A DNA stretch of 64,000 bases from assembly GCA_004553595.1 (NCBI GenBank), contig SFKZ01000013.1:1-64000 (forward strand), given 5' to 3'. How positions within the stretch are numbered: position 1 is the stretch's first letter; each line of letters starts with the position of its first letter. Shown piece by piece: positions 27,354 through 36,313 of this stretch. The stretch is from Methanobrevibacter ruminantium (GTDB taxonomy: Archaea > Methanobacteriota > Methanobacteria > Methanobacteriales > Methanobacteriaceae). The notes below the pieces were generated by a model. That model worked only from the letters and a program-made list of their open reading frames with translations, was not told the origin of the DNA and made no database searches. Made by a program: the position numbers and the translations under genes.

Positions 27354-27735
27354 AAATTCTCCTCCTGCTCATTCTCCAAATATTTAATAACACATCATTT
27401 TCATAAATCAGTTAAATAAATCATATATAATAAATAATATTTGATTAAACAATTTCTAATAAACTGTGAAATTATATAAAAATATTGTTTAAAAAATACC
27501 ACTAATAATTTATTATTATATATTATATATTTCTTAATATAAATACTAACAAGATAATTTATAAAGGTTTTGATTTTTTTAGATGAAATTTTTATAAATT
27601 TAAACAAAAAACATAATATAAAATATATCAATTAATATACTATTAAATATAACATATTATTAAAAAATATTATTTATAATAATTTTCAAAATATTTTCAA
27701 AATAAATTAATTTTTAAAATTTTAAAGGTAATACA
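27354..27735. other. Divergent promoter region between aIF1A and moeA
   Basis: About 380 AT-rich bases. The first 25 hold the aIF1A ribosome binding site. No gene, RNA or repeat can be supported in the rest; promoters for both directions must lie here. Confidence 0.55.
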
Positions 27736-28980
27736 ATGGGTGTAGAATTTTTAAAGATAAAAGAAGTAGATGAAGCAAAAGAAATCATTAATGAAAAGTT
27801 TAATGAATACTATACTCCACAATCTGAAATCATTGATATAGCAGAAAGCAATAATAGAATCACATTCAGCAGAATCGAAAGTAAAATCGATTTTCCACCA
27901 TTTAACAGATCACTTAAAGATGGTTTTGCAATAAAATCTGAAGACAGCTATGGTGTTAATGAAGAAAATCCTAAAAAGCTTAAAGTCATTGACTTTTTAG
28001 AGGCAGGATCATTCACTGATAAAACTGTAGAAATTGGAAAATGTGTGGAGATAAGCACTGGTGCACCAATTCCAGATGGTGCAGATGCTGTTGTAATGGT
28101 GGAATTCTCCAATAGGCCAGAAGACAATGACGAGCTTGAGGAAGATGAGATTGAAATATTGACAAGTGTGACTCCTTCCCAAGACATTGGGCAAAAGGGT
28201 TCTGATGTTAAGAAAGGACAGACAATTCTTGAAGAAAACATTTTGCTCAATCCTCCGAAAATAGGAGTGATAGCTGCTCAAGGAATAGACACTGTTGAAG
28301 TGTATAAAAAGCCTAAAGTTGGAATCATATCTACTGGAAATGAATTATTGACCAATCAGGAAGAATTGAAACCTGGAAAAATCTATGACGTTAACAGTGA
28401 AATGATTAAAGCAGGGGTGGACAACTGTGGAGGAGAAGGAGAATGCTTAGGTATCGTTAAAGACGTTTATGATGATTTGAAGACAAAAATTCAAGACTCA
28501 TTGAAGGAATGTGACATCTTGCTCTGCTCTGGCGGAACCTCTGCAGGAGTTGGAGACAATATAAGACATATCCTTGACGAACTTGGAGAAGTTCATATTC
28601 ATGGAATTACTGTACAGCCTGGAAAGCCAACCATTTTAGGAGTGGCTGATGGAAAGATAGTCATTGGGCTTCCTGGAAATCCTGTTTCTGCAATTGTAAT
28701 CTTCAATGTATTCGTTGCACCAGCAATCAAGAAGTTAGCAGGATACAAAGATGAGGAAGAGCAAAGAACAATTAAAGGAACTTTGAAAAAAAGAATCCAT
28801 TCCCCAATTGGAAGGATGCAATATCAATTGGTTAGAGTTGAAGGCAATGATGTGATTCCTATATTTAAAGACTCTGGAGCAATATTCTCACTTGCAAGTG
28901 CAGCAGGATATACAAAAGTCTCTAAACAGACAGAATTGCTTGAAGAAGGAGAGGAAGTTGAAGTAATTCTCTTTAACTAA
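27736..28980 (+). CDS. moeA: Molybdopterin molybdenumtransferase
   Basis: 414 residues from ATG 27736, with AGGT upstream. MoeA inserts molybdate or tungstate into adenylated molybdopterin. Domain order follows the family: domain with NRITFSRIESKIDFPPFNRSLKDGFAIKSED, CVEISTGAPIPDGADAVVMVE, the MogA-like domain with GIISTGNELLT, CSGGTSAGVGDNI and HGITVQPGKPTILGVADGKIVIGLPGNPVSAIV, and a C-terminal beta domain. Methanogens need the cofactor for formylmethanofuran and formate dehydrogenases. The gene is alone, divergent from aIF1A. Confidence 0.95.
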   Translation: MGVEFLKIKEVDEAKEIINEKFNEYYTPQSEIIDIAESNNRITFSRIESKIDFPPFNRSLKDGFAIKSEDSYGVNEENPKKLKVIDFLEAGSFTDKTVEIGKCVEISTGAPIPDGADAVVMVEFSNRPEDNDELEEDEIEILTSVTPSQDIGQKGSDVKKGQTILEENILLNPPKIGVIAAQGIDTVEVYKKPKVGIISTGNELLTNQEELKPGKIYDVNSEMIKAGVDNCGGEGECLGIVKDVYDDLKTKIQDSLKECDILLCSGGTSAGVGDNIRHILDELGEVHIHGITVQPGKPTILGVADGKIVIGLPGNPVSAIVIFNVFVAPAIKKLAGYKDEEEQRTIKGTLKKRIHSPIGRMQYQLVRVEGNDVIPIFKDSGAIFSLASAAGYTKVSKQTELLEEGEEVEVILFN

Positions 28981-29094
28981 TTAAAATTAAATTAAAAAAA
29001 TAAATTTAAAAATAAAAATTATAATTCAATTATAAATTACAATTAGATTATAAATTATAAAAAAGATATAACATTATAATTATCAGGTGTAAAC

Positions 29095-29565
29095 ATGGAA
29101 ATTAAAGAAAAAACTATGGAAGATCAAAAAGTAGCTATTATGAATTATAAAGGAGCTCTAAAAGATATGGATGTTTTGGTTTCTAAACTAACCGGTTGGA
29201 TTGAAGTTGAAGAAATCGAAACTGCTGGAGACTTATTTGCAATTTTCTACAATAATCCAAGAACCGCTAAGGAAAATGAAGTTGTATACGATGTAGGAAT
29301 TCCAATCAATCCCAAATTAGACCCTGATGAAACCGAAGAAATAAGAATCGTAACCCTAATTGAACACAAGGTATTGTCTGGAATCCACAATGGAAGTTTA
29401 GATAATATTCAAGAAAGCTATAACATTATGGCAGAATACTCCATTGAAAACAAATACGACATTATCGGCTCCCCTAAAGAAATTTACATAAAAAACAAAT
29501 ACGAAGTGGATAATGAAGATGACTTGGTAACTGAAATTCAATTGCCAGTTATCAAGATGGGATAA
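29095..29565 (+). CDS. GyrI-like effector-binding domain protein
   Basis: 156 residues from ATG 29095, preceded by AGGTGTAAAC. The pattern of two related halves with MEIKEKTMEDQKVAIMNYKG at the start, DLFAIFYNNPRTAKENEVVYDVGIPI in the middle, and TLIEHKVLSGIHNGSLDNIQESYNIMAEYSIENKYDIIGSPKEIYI resembles the GyrI-like/SOUL fold that binds small hydrophobic ligands in AraC- and MerR-type regulators. No DNA-binding domain is present. The ligand is unknown. A palindrome overlaps its stop codon. The next gene is a small charged protein on the same strand. Confidence 0.8.
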   Translation: MEIKEKTMEDQKVAIMNYKGALKDMDVLVSKLTGWIEVEEIETAGDLFAIFYNNPRTAKENEVVYDVGIPINPKLDPDETEEIRIVTLIEHKVLSGIHNGSLDNIQESYNIMAEYSIENKYDIIGSPKEIYIKNKYEVDNEDDLVTEIQLPVIKMG

Positions 29566-29574
29566 ATTATCCCA
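29558..29574 (+). terminator. Palindrome overlapping the stop codon of the GyrI-like gene
   Basis: TGGGATAAATTATCCCA is a perfect inverted repeat about a central A, with the stop codon TAA at 29563-29565 inside it. It may mark a transcript end or pause; no T-run follows. Confidence 0.35.
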
Positions 29575-29637
29575 TAACCCCTAATCTTAAAAATTTAAAA
29601 ATTCAAATTCTATTAAATCTACTGAAGGAATGATAAA

Positions 29638-29931
29638 ATGGCTAAAGAGAAAACTAAAAAAATGACTAGAAAGGAAGAGGAAAAACTTAATGAAAAAGTA
29701 GATAAAATAATAGAAAAAAACTTTGCAGACTTCTCATCTCAAGATGAGCTTGAAAACTTTATCCAAGATGCATTTGACACTAAAACCTCTAAATTCAATA
29801 AGAACCTAAAGCAAAAGGAAAAGGAAATCAATAAAAAAGTGTCAAAAGCATATAAAACAGACACTAAAAGAATCGATAGAAAAATGAAGGAATTGGATAA
29901 GAAAATCAATGCAAGATTTAAAAATTTATAA
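29638..29931 (+). CDS. Small charged coiled-coil protein of unknown function
   Basis: 97 residues from ATG 29638, with GAAGGAATG upstream. About half the residues are Lys, Glu, Asp or Arg, and long heptad-like stretches (RKEEEKLNEKVDKIIEKNF and KEKEINKKVSKAYKTDTKRIDRKMKELDKKI) suggest coiled coil. No cysteine, membrane segment or known motif is visible. It is probably co-transcribed with or next to the GyrI-like gene, which does not reveal a role. Confidence 0.7.
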   Translation: MAKEKTKKMTRKEEEKLNEKVDKIIEKNFADFSSQDELENFIQDAFDTKTSKFNKNLKQKEKEINKKVSKAYKTDTKRIDRKMKELDKKINARFKNL

Positions 29932-30036
29932 AAAATTAACTAAAAAAATTATAAAATTATAAATTAAAAAAATAAATTGATTAAATTAATTAAAAAAATA
30001 AATAAAAAAAATAAAAAAACTAATTTTTCGGTGGGA

Positions 30037-31341
30037 TTAATTACCCACAACTCTTACATCATGTAAAAGCAATTTAGGAATAATGAAAGATCCTCGTTGC
30101 TTTGTCTCTTCACCTACAGCTACAGCATCACCTAACAAGTCATAGATATTACCAGAAATCATGGCTTTTTTAATAGGTTTTTTGACTCCTTTATCAATTA
30201 AAAAGGAATTGCTTGCTTCCACTGAAAAATCACCAGTGATAGGATTTGCGGTATGTGCACCTAAAACATCAGTGACTAGGAATGCATCATTTATTTCATC
30301 TTCCATTACATGATCTTTAAAGTCAAAAATAATATTTGAACCGCTTACAGAAGGAGTTCCTGCATATGAACCTCTAAATCCGTTGGAAGTACTTTTAACT
30401 CCATCCTTATTTGCAGTGTAAATATCATATAAATATCCTTTAAGGACACCTTCTTCAACTAAAGCAGTTCTTCTTGAAGCGGTTCCCTCATCATCACTAA
30501 CTCCAGAGTTCAAACCGCCATCTACTGTGCCGTCATCATAAATGGAAAGACCTTCAGTTACTATTTTCTCACCGATTTTACCAGCAAGTCTTGACCTTCC
30601 CCTTTGAACATTATCTGCACTGAAACCACTCATGAATGTAGATAGAAGGCCAGTTACTGCATGATAATCTAATATGACATCCTTATCTGAAGTTTCAATA
30701 TGTTCCCCATCTAATGAGGACTTTGCCAAATCGCATAAGTCTTCAGCTAATTTGATTCCATCCAAATCATAAAGACATGAGGAAACTGAGTCATAAGCAG
30801 TTGCCAAATCGCCATCTTTAATGGCATTAATTGAAACGCCTAATGCAAAGCCGGTTGACTTGTCATAAGCTTCAACACCATTGGAATTTACAATCAAGAC
30901 CTCACCTTCTGCTGCTGAAAATCCGCCGGAAGTGGTTTGACAGCCATTATCTTCAATGCAGTTTAAAACAGACTTGAAGGAACTTGTAAGTTCATCCAAA
31001 TCAATTTCCTGGAACTTCTTATCAAAAGTGCCATTGATTTTAGGCAATTTTTCCACTTGAGCAAAAGAGAAGTTTTCATCCTTTGAATTAAGTTTAGAGT
31101 TCAAATAAGCATTTTCGCAAGTCTTTGCAATTTCACCCATATCTGATGTGAAAGCAAAACCTACTGAGCCATCCTTAATAACTCTTACACCAATTCCTAA
31201 GCTAATTTCCTCTTTTGCGAAATTCAAATCAGTCTTTTGAGAATCCAATTGAAGCAATTCGGTATTCTCCAAATATATTTCATAATTGTCTGAATATTTT
31301 GAAATTCCCCTTTTTGCCTCTTCAGCTAATTCATATAACAT
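30037..31341 (-). CDS. TldE/PmbA-type subunit of the TldD/E metalloprotease
   Basis: 434 residues. ATG 31341 is preferred over 31353 because GTGAT lies just before it. Family features are AKEEISLGIGVRVIKDGSVGFAFTSD, FMSGFSADNVQRGRSRLAGKIGEK, and NGFRGSYAGTPSVSGSNI, ending with DFSVEASNSFLIDKG. The HExxxH zinc motif of TldD is absent, so this is the non-catalytic E-type subunit, which in bacteria works with TldD to trim peptides. No tldD is in the window. It follows the phosphoglycolate phosphatase gene by about 30 bases. Confidence 0.88.
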   Translation of the reverse strand: MLYELAEEAKRGISKYSDNYEIYLENTELLQLDSQKTDLNFAKEEISLGIGVRVIKDGSVGFAFTSDMGEIAKTCENAYLNSKLNSKDENFSFAQVEKLPKINGTFDKKFQEIDLDELTSSFKSVLNCIEDNGCQTTSGGFSAAEGEVLIVNSNGVEAYDKSTGFALGVSINAIKDGDLATAYDSVSSCLYDLDGIKLAEDLCDLAKSSLDGEHIETSDKDVILDYHAVTGLLSTFMSGFSADNVQRGRSRLAGKIGEKIVTEGLSIYDDGTVDGGLNSGVSDDEGTASRRTALVEEGVLKGYLYDIYTANKDGVKSTSNGFRGSYAGTPSVSGSNIIFDFKDHVMEDEINDAFLVTDVLGAHTANPITGDFSVEASNSFLIDKGVKKPIKKAMISGNIYDLLGDAVAVGEETKQRGSFIIPKLLLHDVRVVGN

Positions 31342-31371
31342 ATTATCACACATAAAAAGAATATGATTTAA

Positions 31372-32076
31372 TTAATCTTCAGTAAAAACAAACTTTTCAA
31401 TAGCTTCTGCCACTCCATCACCATACTTTTTCTCACAAACATAATCGGCCATTTCCTTTAGCTCATCACATGCATTGGCCACAGCGACCTTAAATCCTGC
31501 AGAACGTAAAAAGTCAATGTCATTTTCACTATCTCCAATGCACATCATGTTTTCAATATTATATCCTAAAAGATTAGCCAATTCAACGAGTCCGGTTCCC
31601 TTATCAACTTCAGGATCTGTCAAGTGAAGTGCAAAACCACTATCATAAACTTCCACATCAAAGTCTTCGAGTAGCTCTTTAAGTGGCTCTGAATCCATAT
31701 TCTTATAGAAACAAATTTCAGACACTCTTGCATCGGAATCCTCTACAATCTTAAATGGAATATCATCACCAAATTTATCAAGTAAAAAGTCATAAGCCTT
31801 TTGAGCTTTGGAAATGTCTCCTAAAACAATTACCCTGTTGTCATTATATCCATCTTTATAAATAACTCCCCCATTTTCACAAACCATTCCTCCAGTAGTT
31901 CCAACAAGTGTAGCCACTGCATAGGTAAAGTGTGAAATGTTTCCAGTAGCAATGATAACTGGAATTCCTGCATCTTCAGCTTTACGAAGAGCATCCAATG
32001 CACTATGACAAACTCTTCTTTTTCCATCTGTAATTGTTCCATCAACATCTACAGCTATCGCTTCTATTTTTACCAT
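31372..32076 (-). CDS. pgp: Archaeal-type phosphoglycolate phosphatase (HAD family)
   Basis: 234 residues from ATG 32076. HAD motif 1 is AVDVDGTITD; motif 2 is VIIATGN; a C2-type cap follows with YKNMDSEPLKELLEDFDVEVYDSG; the late motif is MMCIGDSENDIDFLRSAGFKVAVANA. This pattern belongs to the archaeal phosphoglycolate phosphatase / sucrose-phosphatase-like group. The expected reaction removes phosphate from 2-phosphoglycolate, a product of DNA repair; other sugar phosphates are possible. It lies between hypD and the TldE gene on the same strand. Confidence 0.88.
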   Translation of the reverse strand: MVKIEAIAVDVDGTITDGKRRVCHSALDALRKAEDAGIPVIIATGNISHFTYAVATLVGTTGGMVCENGGVIYKDGYNDNRVIVLGDISKAQKAYDFLLDKFGDDIPFKIVEDSDARVSEICFYKNMDSEPLKELLEDFDVEVYDSGFALHLTDPEVDKGTGLVELANLLGYNIENMMCIGDSENDIDFLRSAGFKVAVANACDELKEMADYVCEKKYGDGVAEAIEKFVFTED

Positions 32077-32138
32077 ATTTTCAAATCCTTAAATTGAGCT
32101 AAAATTGAAAAATTATAAAATTTAATCATTTGGAAAAC

Positions 32139-33191
32139 TTATCTGCTATATCTGTGAGCAATGTTACAGGTTCCTTCCTTACTTACCATACATGCACCAA
32201 TCGGATGCATTGGATTACATGCCTTTCTAAACAATTTGCAGTCAGTTGGCTTTGCCATACCTCTTAAGATAGGTCCGCAAATACATCCTTTAGGAGCTTC
32301 GGTAACATCTTTCACTTCAATGTCATATTTCTTTCTTGCATCCCACTCAGCAAACTCATCATTAACTTCAAGAACTGAGTTAGGAATTTTTGGGAAACCT
32401 CTCCATTCTCTGCTTTCCACATGGAAAACCTCATCCATCATTTCCTTTCCAATGACATTTCCTTCAGTTCTTACAGCACGCTTATATTCATCGTCGATTC
32501 TTGGAGTTCCATTGTCGATTTGTCTTAAGATCATGTAAACAGACATTAGGATATCCAATGGATTAAAACCTGCCACTGCTTGAGGAATGCCATATTCAGT
32601 TGAGAACTTTTCAAATGGTTCAGTTCCTAAGATTGTACATACATGTCCAGGTTCAATCAAAGCGTTTAAATTGGTTTCACCTGAATTGATCAAGAAGTCA
32701 ATAGCTGGTGGAATCAATCTATGACAGGATATGATAGAAAAGTTTTCAGGAGGCTTTTTCAATAATTCAGACGCAGTTGCTGGAGCAGTTGTTTCAAAAC
32801 CTGCAGACATGAATACTACATCATTATCTATTTTTTCTGCAATTTCCACAGCATTTGGAATACCATAAACAACCCTTACATCTGCACCTTCCGCTTTTGC
32901 CTCAGCAAGAGAACCATTGGAACCTGGCACTCTCAACATGTCTCCAAAAGTGGTTACAGTAACCCCTTTTTCTATCAATTGTAAACATTCATCAATTTCT
33001 CTTGAAGGAACAACACATACAGGACATCCTGGTCCTGCTACAATCTCCACTTCAGGAGGAAGCAAAGATCTTATACCGTGTTCCATAATGGTATGTTCAT
33101 GAGAACCACAAACATGCATAATTTTAACAGGAGAAGCTAAATCATTTATTCTTTTAATTAAAGTATTAGCCATCTCTTTCATACTTGCCAT
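32139..33191 (-). CDS. hypD: [NiFe]-hydrogenase maturation protein HypD
   Basis: 350 residues from ATG 33191, preceded by AAGGTGTTATA. HypD, with a [4Fe-4S] cluster and redox-active cysteines, assembles the Fe(CN)2CO unit of [NiFe]-hydrogenases together with HypC. Motifs in order are KIMHVCGSHEHTI, VAGPGCPVCVVP, TFGDMLRVPGS, SAGFETTAPATA, SCHRLIPPA, and the C-terminal cysteine set CICGPILRGMAKPTDC and CNPMHPIGACMVS. Length and order are normal. Hydrogenotrophic methanogens depend on such hydrogenases. Confidence 0.97.
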   Translation of the reverse strand: MASMKEMANTLIKRINDLASPVKIMHVCGSHEHTIMEHGIRSLLPPEVEIVAGPGCPVCVVPSREIDECLQLIEKGVTVTTFGDMLRVPGSNGSLAEAKAEGADVRVVYGIPNAVEIAEKIDNDVVFMSAGFETTAPATASELLKKPPENFSIISCHRLIPPAIDFLINSGETNLNALIEPGHVCTILGTEPFEKFSTEYGIPQAVAGFNPLDILMSVYMILRQIDNGTPRIDDEYKRAVRTEGNVIGKEMMDEVFHVESREWRGFPKIPNSVLEVNDEFAEWDARKKYDIEVKDVTEAPKGCICGPILRGMAKPTDCKLFRKACNPMHPIGACMVSKEGTCNIAHRYSR

Positions 33192-33488
33192 TATAACACC
33201 TTAAATTTTTTAAAATTTTTTTAGAATTTTTTATAATTAATTATCAGTTAAATCTTAAATTTGTTTTAGATTTGTTTTAGATTTATTTTAAATTGCTTAT
33301 ATAAGTCATTTTTTTATAAACTATTTATAATTAATAAAATTTAATATTAATTAATAATATACTATTATTAGTTTGTCTTAATTAATAATATTTTTTAAAA
33401 TTCAAACCAAATTTAAAAGAAATTTCTAAATTTTCAAAATAATTAATGAAAATAATGGATTAAAAGTCAAATAGCTAAAGGTTTTAAG

Positions 33489-35210
33489 ATGTATAAAGAT
33501 AATAAGATTTTAGTTGTAATTCCTGCTAGAGGCGGTTCCAAAGGAATTCCACGTAAGAACATAAGATTGCTTGGAGGAAAACCACTTATAGCACATACAA
33601 TAGAAATGGGAAAGGCATCAGAATATGTTGATGATGTTCTTGTTACAACAGATGACAATGAAATAAAGTTCATTGCTGAGAAATTCAGTGCAGAAACAGT
33701 TAAAAGAGATGGAAAACTTGCAGAAGACTCAATTCCACTTGACCCTGTAATCTATGATGCTACAATTCAAAAAGAGAAAAAAGCAAACGAAAAATATGAT
33801 GTTGTCATAACAGTGCAACCTACTTCCCCACTTCTTAAAACAAAAACCTTAGATTTAGCTATTGAAACATTATTAAATCCAAATGAAGACAATGAGTTCT
33901 ATGATACAATAATCAGTGTTGTTGATGATAGGCACTTGAGTTGGGGATACGATGAGGAAAACAAGAGGTATTTCCCATTATACAAGGAAAGGGCGAATAG
34001 GCAATACCTTCCAAAAGCATATAAAGAGACAGGAAGCATATTTGCAACAAAAAGAGAATTTGTAAAGGAAAACAGCCGTCTTGGAGATAATATTGGCCTT
34101 GTTGAAATATCCAAGCAAGAAAGCATTGACATTGACAATTATGAAGACTGGTGGGTTGCTGAGAGAATCCTGAAGAAAAAGAAAATATTAATTAAAGCAG
34201 ATGCTTCCCATGAAATCGGAACCGGGCATATTTACAGAGCTTTATCAATAGCTTCAAAATTAGTCAATCATGAAGTTGTGTTTTTGCTTGATGAAGCACA
34301 GCCATTAGGAATTGAAATCGTCAACAATAACAATTATCCTTACATTACTCACAATAGTGATAAAGGCAAAGGAAAAGAGGCAGACGAAGAAGCAAAAGAT
34401 GAATTGATTGAAAAGATAGTTGAATATGATCCGGATATTGTAATCAACGACATCCTTAATACAAACTCAAAGTATACAAAATCCCTTAGGGACAAAGGAT
34501 TCTTCATAGTCAATTTTGAAGATGTCGGTGGTGGAGTGAAATATGCACATATGGTCTTCGATGCGTTATATGAGCATAAAATACCTCTTAAAAACCTTTA
34601 CTCAGGGCATAAATATTACATTCTAAAAGATGAGTTTTACTATCAATCATTTAAGGAAATCAAAGAAGATGTGGAAAAGGTCCTTCTCACATTTGGAGGA
34701 ACAGATCCGAATAACTTAACTGAAAAGGTTCTTGAAGCGATTTTGGAAAGCGATTATAAAAACAAAATTGAAATCATTTTAGGACTTGGTTATGGAAACA
34801 AGAAGGAAATACAAGACAAATACAAGGATAATGAAAGAATAGAAATCTTTGAAAACATTAAAAACATGAGCGAACATATGCACGATGCTGACTTGATATT
34901 CACTTCAGCAGGAAGAACCATGTATGAAATAGCTTCACTTGGCGTTCCTTGCATCTGCCTTTGCCAAAATGAAAGGGAATTAACACATATCTTTGGTAAT
35001 GTGGAACATGGATTCATTAATTTAGGTTTAGGCAGTGATGTCTCTAAAGAAGAGATAAAGGAAACATTTGAAAGCACAATAGATGACTACCAATTAAGAC
35101 AGGAAATGAATAAGAGAATGAGTGAAGTTGATTTGAAGCATGGGTTTGACAACATTAAAAAGCTAATCAAACAATCATACAAAGAATGGAAAGAAGAAAT
35201 GAATAAATAA
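33489..35210 (+). CDS. Fused nonulosonic-acid cytidylyltransferase and PseG-type UDP-sugar hydrolase
   Basis: 573 residues from ATG 33489 with AAAGG upstream. Residues 1 to about 228 are a NeuA/PseF-type CMP-sugar synthetase: PARGGSKGIPRKN (12-24), QPTSPLL (110-116), KETGSIF and DIDNYEDWW (214-222). Residues from about 232 are a PseG-type hydrolase of GT-B fold: KADASHEIGTGHIYRAL (236-252), LTFGGTDPNN, and FTSAGRTMYEIASLGVP near the end. In pseudaminic-acid synthesis PseG removes UDP and PseF activates the final sugar with CMP, so the two fused enzymes flank the PseI step, whose gene follows ten bases later. Other nonulosonic acids are possible. It leads a four-gene operon. Confidence 0.9.
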   Translation: MYKDNKILVVIPARGGSKGIPRKNIRLLGGKPLIAHTIEMGKASEYVDDVLVTTDDNEIKFIAEKFSAETVKRDGKLAEDSIPLDPVIYDATIQKEKKANEKYDVVITVQPTSPLLKTKTLDLAIETLLNPNEDNEFYDTIISVVDDRHLSWGYDEENKRYFPLYKERANRQYLPKAYKETGSIFATKREFVKENSRLGDNIGLVEISKQESIDIDNYEDWWVAERILKKKKILIKADASHEIGTGHIYRALSIASKLVNHEVVFLLDEAQPLGIEIVNNNNYPYITHNSDKGKGKEADEEAKDELIEKIVEYDPDIVINDILNTNSKYTKSLRDKGFFIVNFEDVGGGVKYAHMVFDALYEHKIPLKNLYSGHKYYILKDEFYYQSFKEIKEDVEKVLLTFGGTDPNNLTEKVLEAILESDYKNKIEIILGLGYGNKKEIQDKYKDNERIEIFENIKNMSEHMHDADLIFTSAGRTMYEIASLGVPCICLCQNERELTHIFGNVEHGFINLGLGSDVSKEEIKETFESTIDDYQLRQEMNKRMSEVDLKHGFDNIKKLIKQSYKEWKEEMNK

Positions 35211-35219
35211 GGTGAAAAT

Positions 35220-36290
35220 ATGAGCATATTTAATGAAGAACCATTTTTAATAGCTGAAATTGGAGTGAATTACTACGATATTGCAAAAAAGGAAAATATA
35301 AGCAATATGGATGCAGCTAAATTGATGGTGAAAGAGGCAAAGGATGCTGGCTGCAATGCAGTCAAGTTCCAATCATATAAAGCAAATACAATAGCCTCCA
35401 AGAACTCTCCAGCATATTGGGATACAAATGAGGAGCCTACAACCTCACAATATGAATTGTTTAAGAAATTTGATTCATTTGGAGAGGAGGAATACCGAGA
35501 AATAGCTGATTACTGCAATGAGATTGGAATCATGTTCTTATCAACACCTTTTGACTTCGATTCCATCGATTATTTGGATGAATTCATGGATGTCTATAAG
35601 ATATCCTCATCAGACCTTACAAACATTCCATTCATTAGGAAAATAGCTGAAAAGGGAAAGGACATTATCATTTCAACTGGAGCTTCAAATCTTGATGAAA
35701 TCAAATTGGCAATAGATACAATAGAAAATGCCAATGCGAAATATGCAAATGGAGAAGCAGGAATAGGAATTATGCACTGTGTTCTTTCATACCCTACAGA
35801 CAACAGCGATGCAAACCTATTGATGATTAAAAACCTTAAGGATTTGTACCCTAACTATGAAATCGGTTATTCAGATCATACAAAACCTGATGAAAATATG
35901 CTTATTTTAACAACCGCTTACCTTTATGGTGCAACAATCCTTGAAAAGCATTATACATTAGATAAAACCTTGCAGGGAAATGACCATTATCATGGAATGG
36001 ATCCAGATGACATCAGAAAGTTCAATGAAAACATAGAGCTTATCAAAACAATCAATGGACAATATGATAAGGTTCCCCTCCCTTGTGAAAGTGAATCAAG
36101 AAAACAGGCAAGACGTTCCATCATTGCAAAAGAGGATATTAAAGAGGGAACCGAAATTTCAGAGGATATGCTAACATACAAAAGGCCTGGAACTGGCATT
36201 TCCCCAAGTGAAATAGAAAATGTCATCGGCAAGAAGGCAAAAATTGACATTGCGGAAGATGAATTGATTAAATATGAATATTTAGAATAA
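35220..36290 (+). CDS. NeuB/PseI-family nonulosonic-acid synthase
   Basis: 356 residues from ATG 35220, with AAGGTG upstream. The enzyme condenses phosphoenolpyruvate with a six-carbon amino sugar to make a nine-carbon nonulosonic acid. The TIM barrel has AEIGVNYYDIAKK, NAVKFQSYKANTIA, FLSTPFDFDSIDYLDE, IISTGASNLDEI, GYSDHTKPDE and LEKHYTLDKTLQGNDHYHGMDP, in family order. A C-terminal SAF domain follows with RRSIIAKEDIKEGTEI and YKRPGTGISP. The sequence alone does not tell pseudaminic from legionaminic or sialic acid; the PseG-like neighbour makes pseudaminic acid the first guess. The genes for earlier steps (PseB, PseC, PseH type) are not in the window. Confidence 0.93.
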   Translation: MSIFNEEPFLIAEIGVNYYDIAKKENISNMDAAKLMVKEAKDAGCNAVKFQSYKANTIASKNSPAYWDTNEEPTTSQYELFKKFDSFGEEEYREIADYCNEIGIMFLSTPFDFDSIDYLDEFMDVYKISSSDLTNIPFIRKIAEKGKDIIISTGASNLDEIKLAIDTIENANAKYANGEAGIGIMHCVLSYPTDNSDANLLMIKNLKDLYPNYEIGYSDHTKPDENMLILTTAYLYGATILEKHYTLDKTLQGNDHYHGMDPDDIRKFNENIELIKTINGQYDKVPLPCESESRKQARRSIIAKEDIKEGTEISEDMLTYKRPGTGISPSEIENVIGKKAKIDIAEDELIKYEYLE

Positions 36291-36313
36291 ATTATAATCA
36301 TCAAGGAATTTTT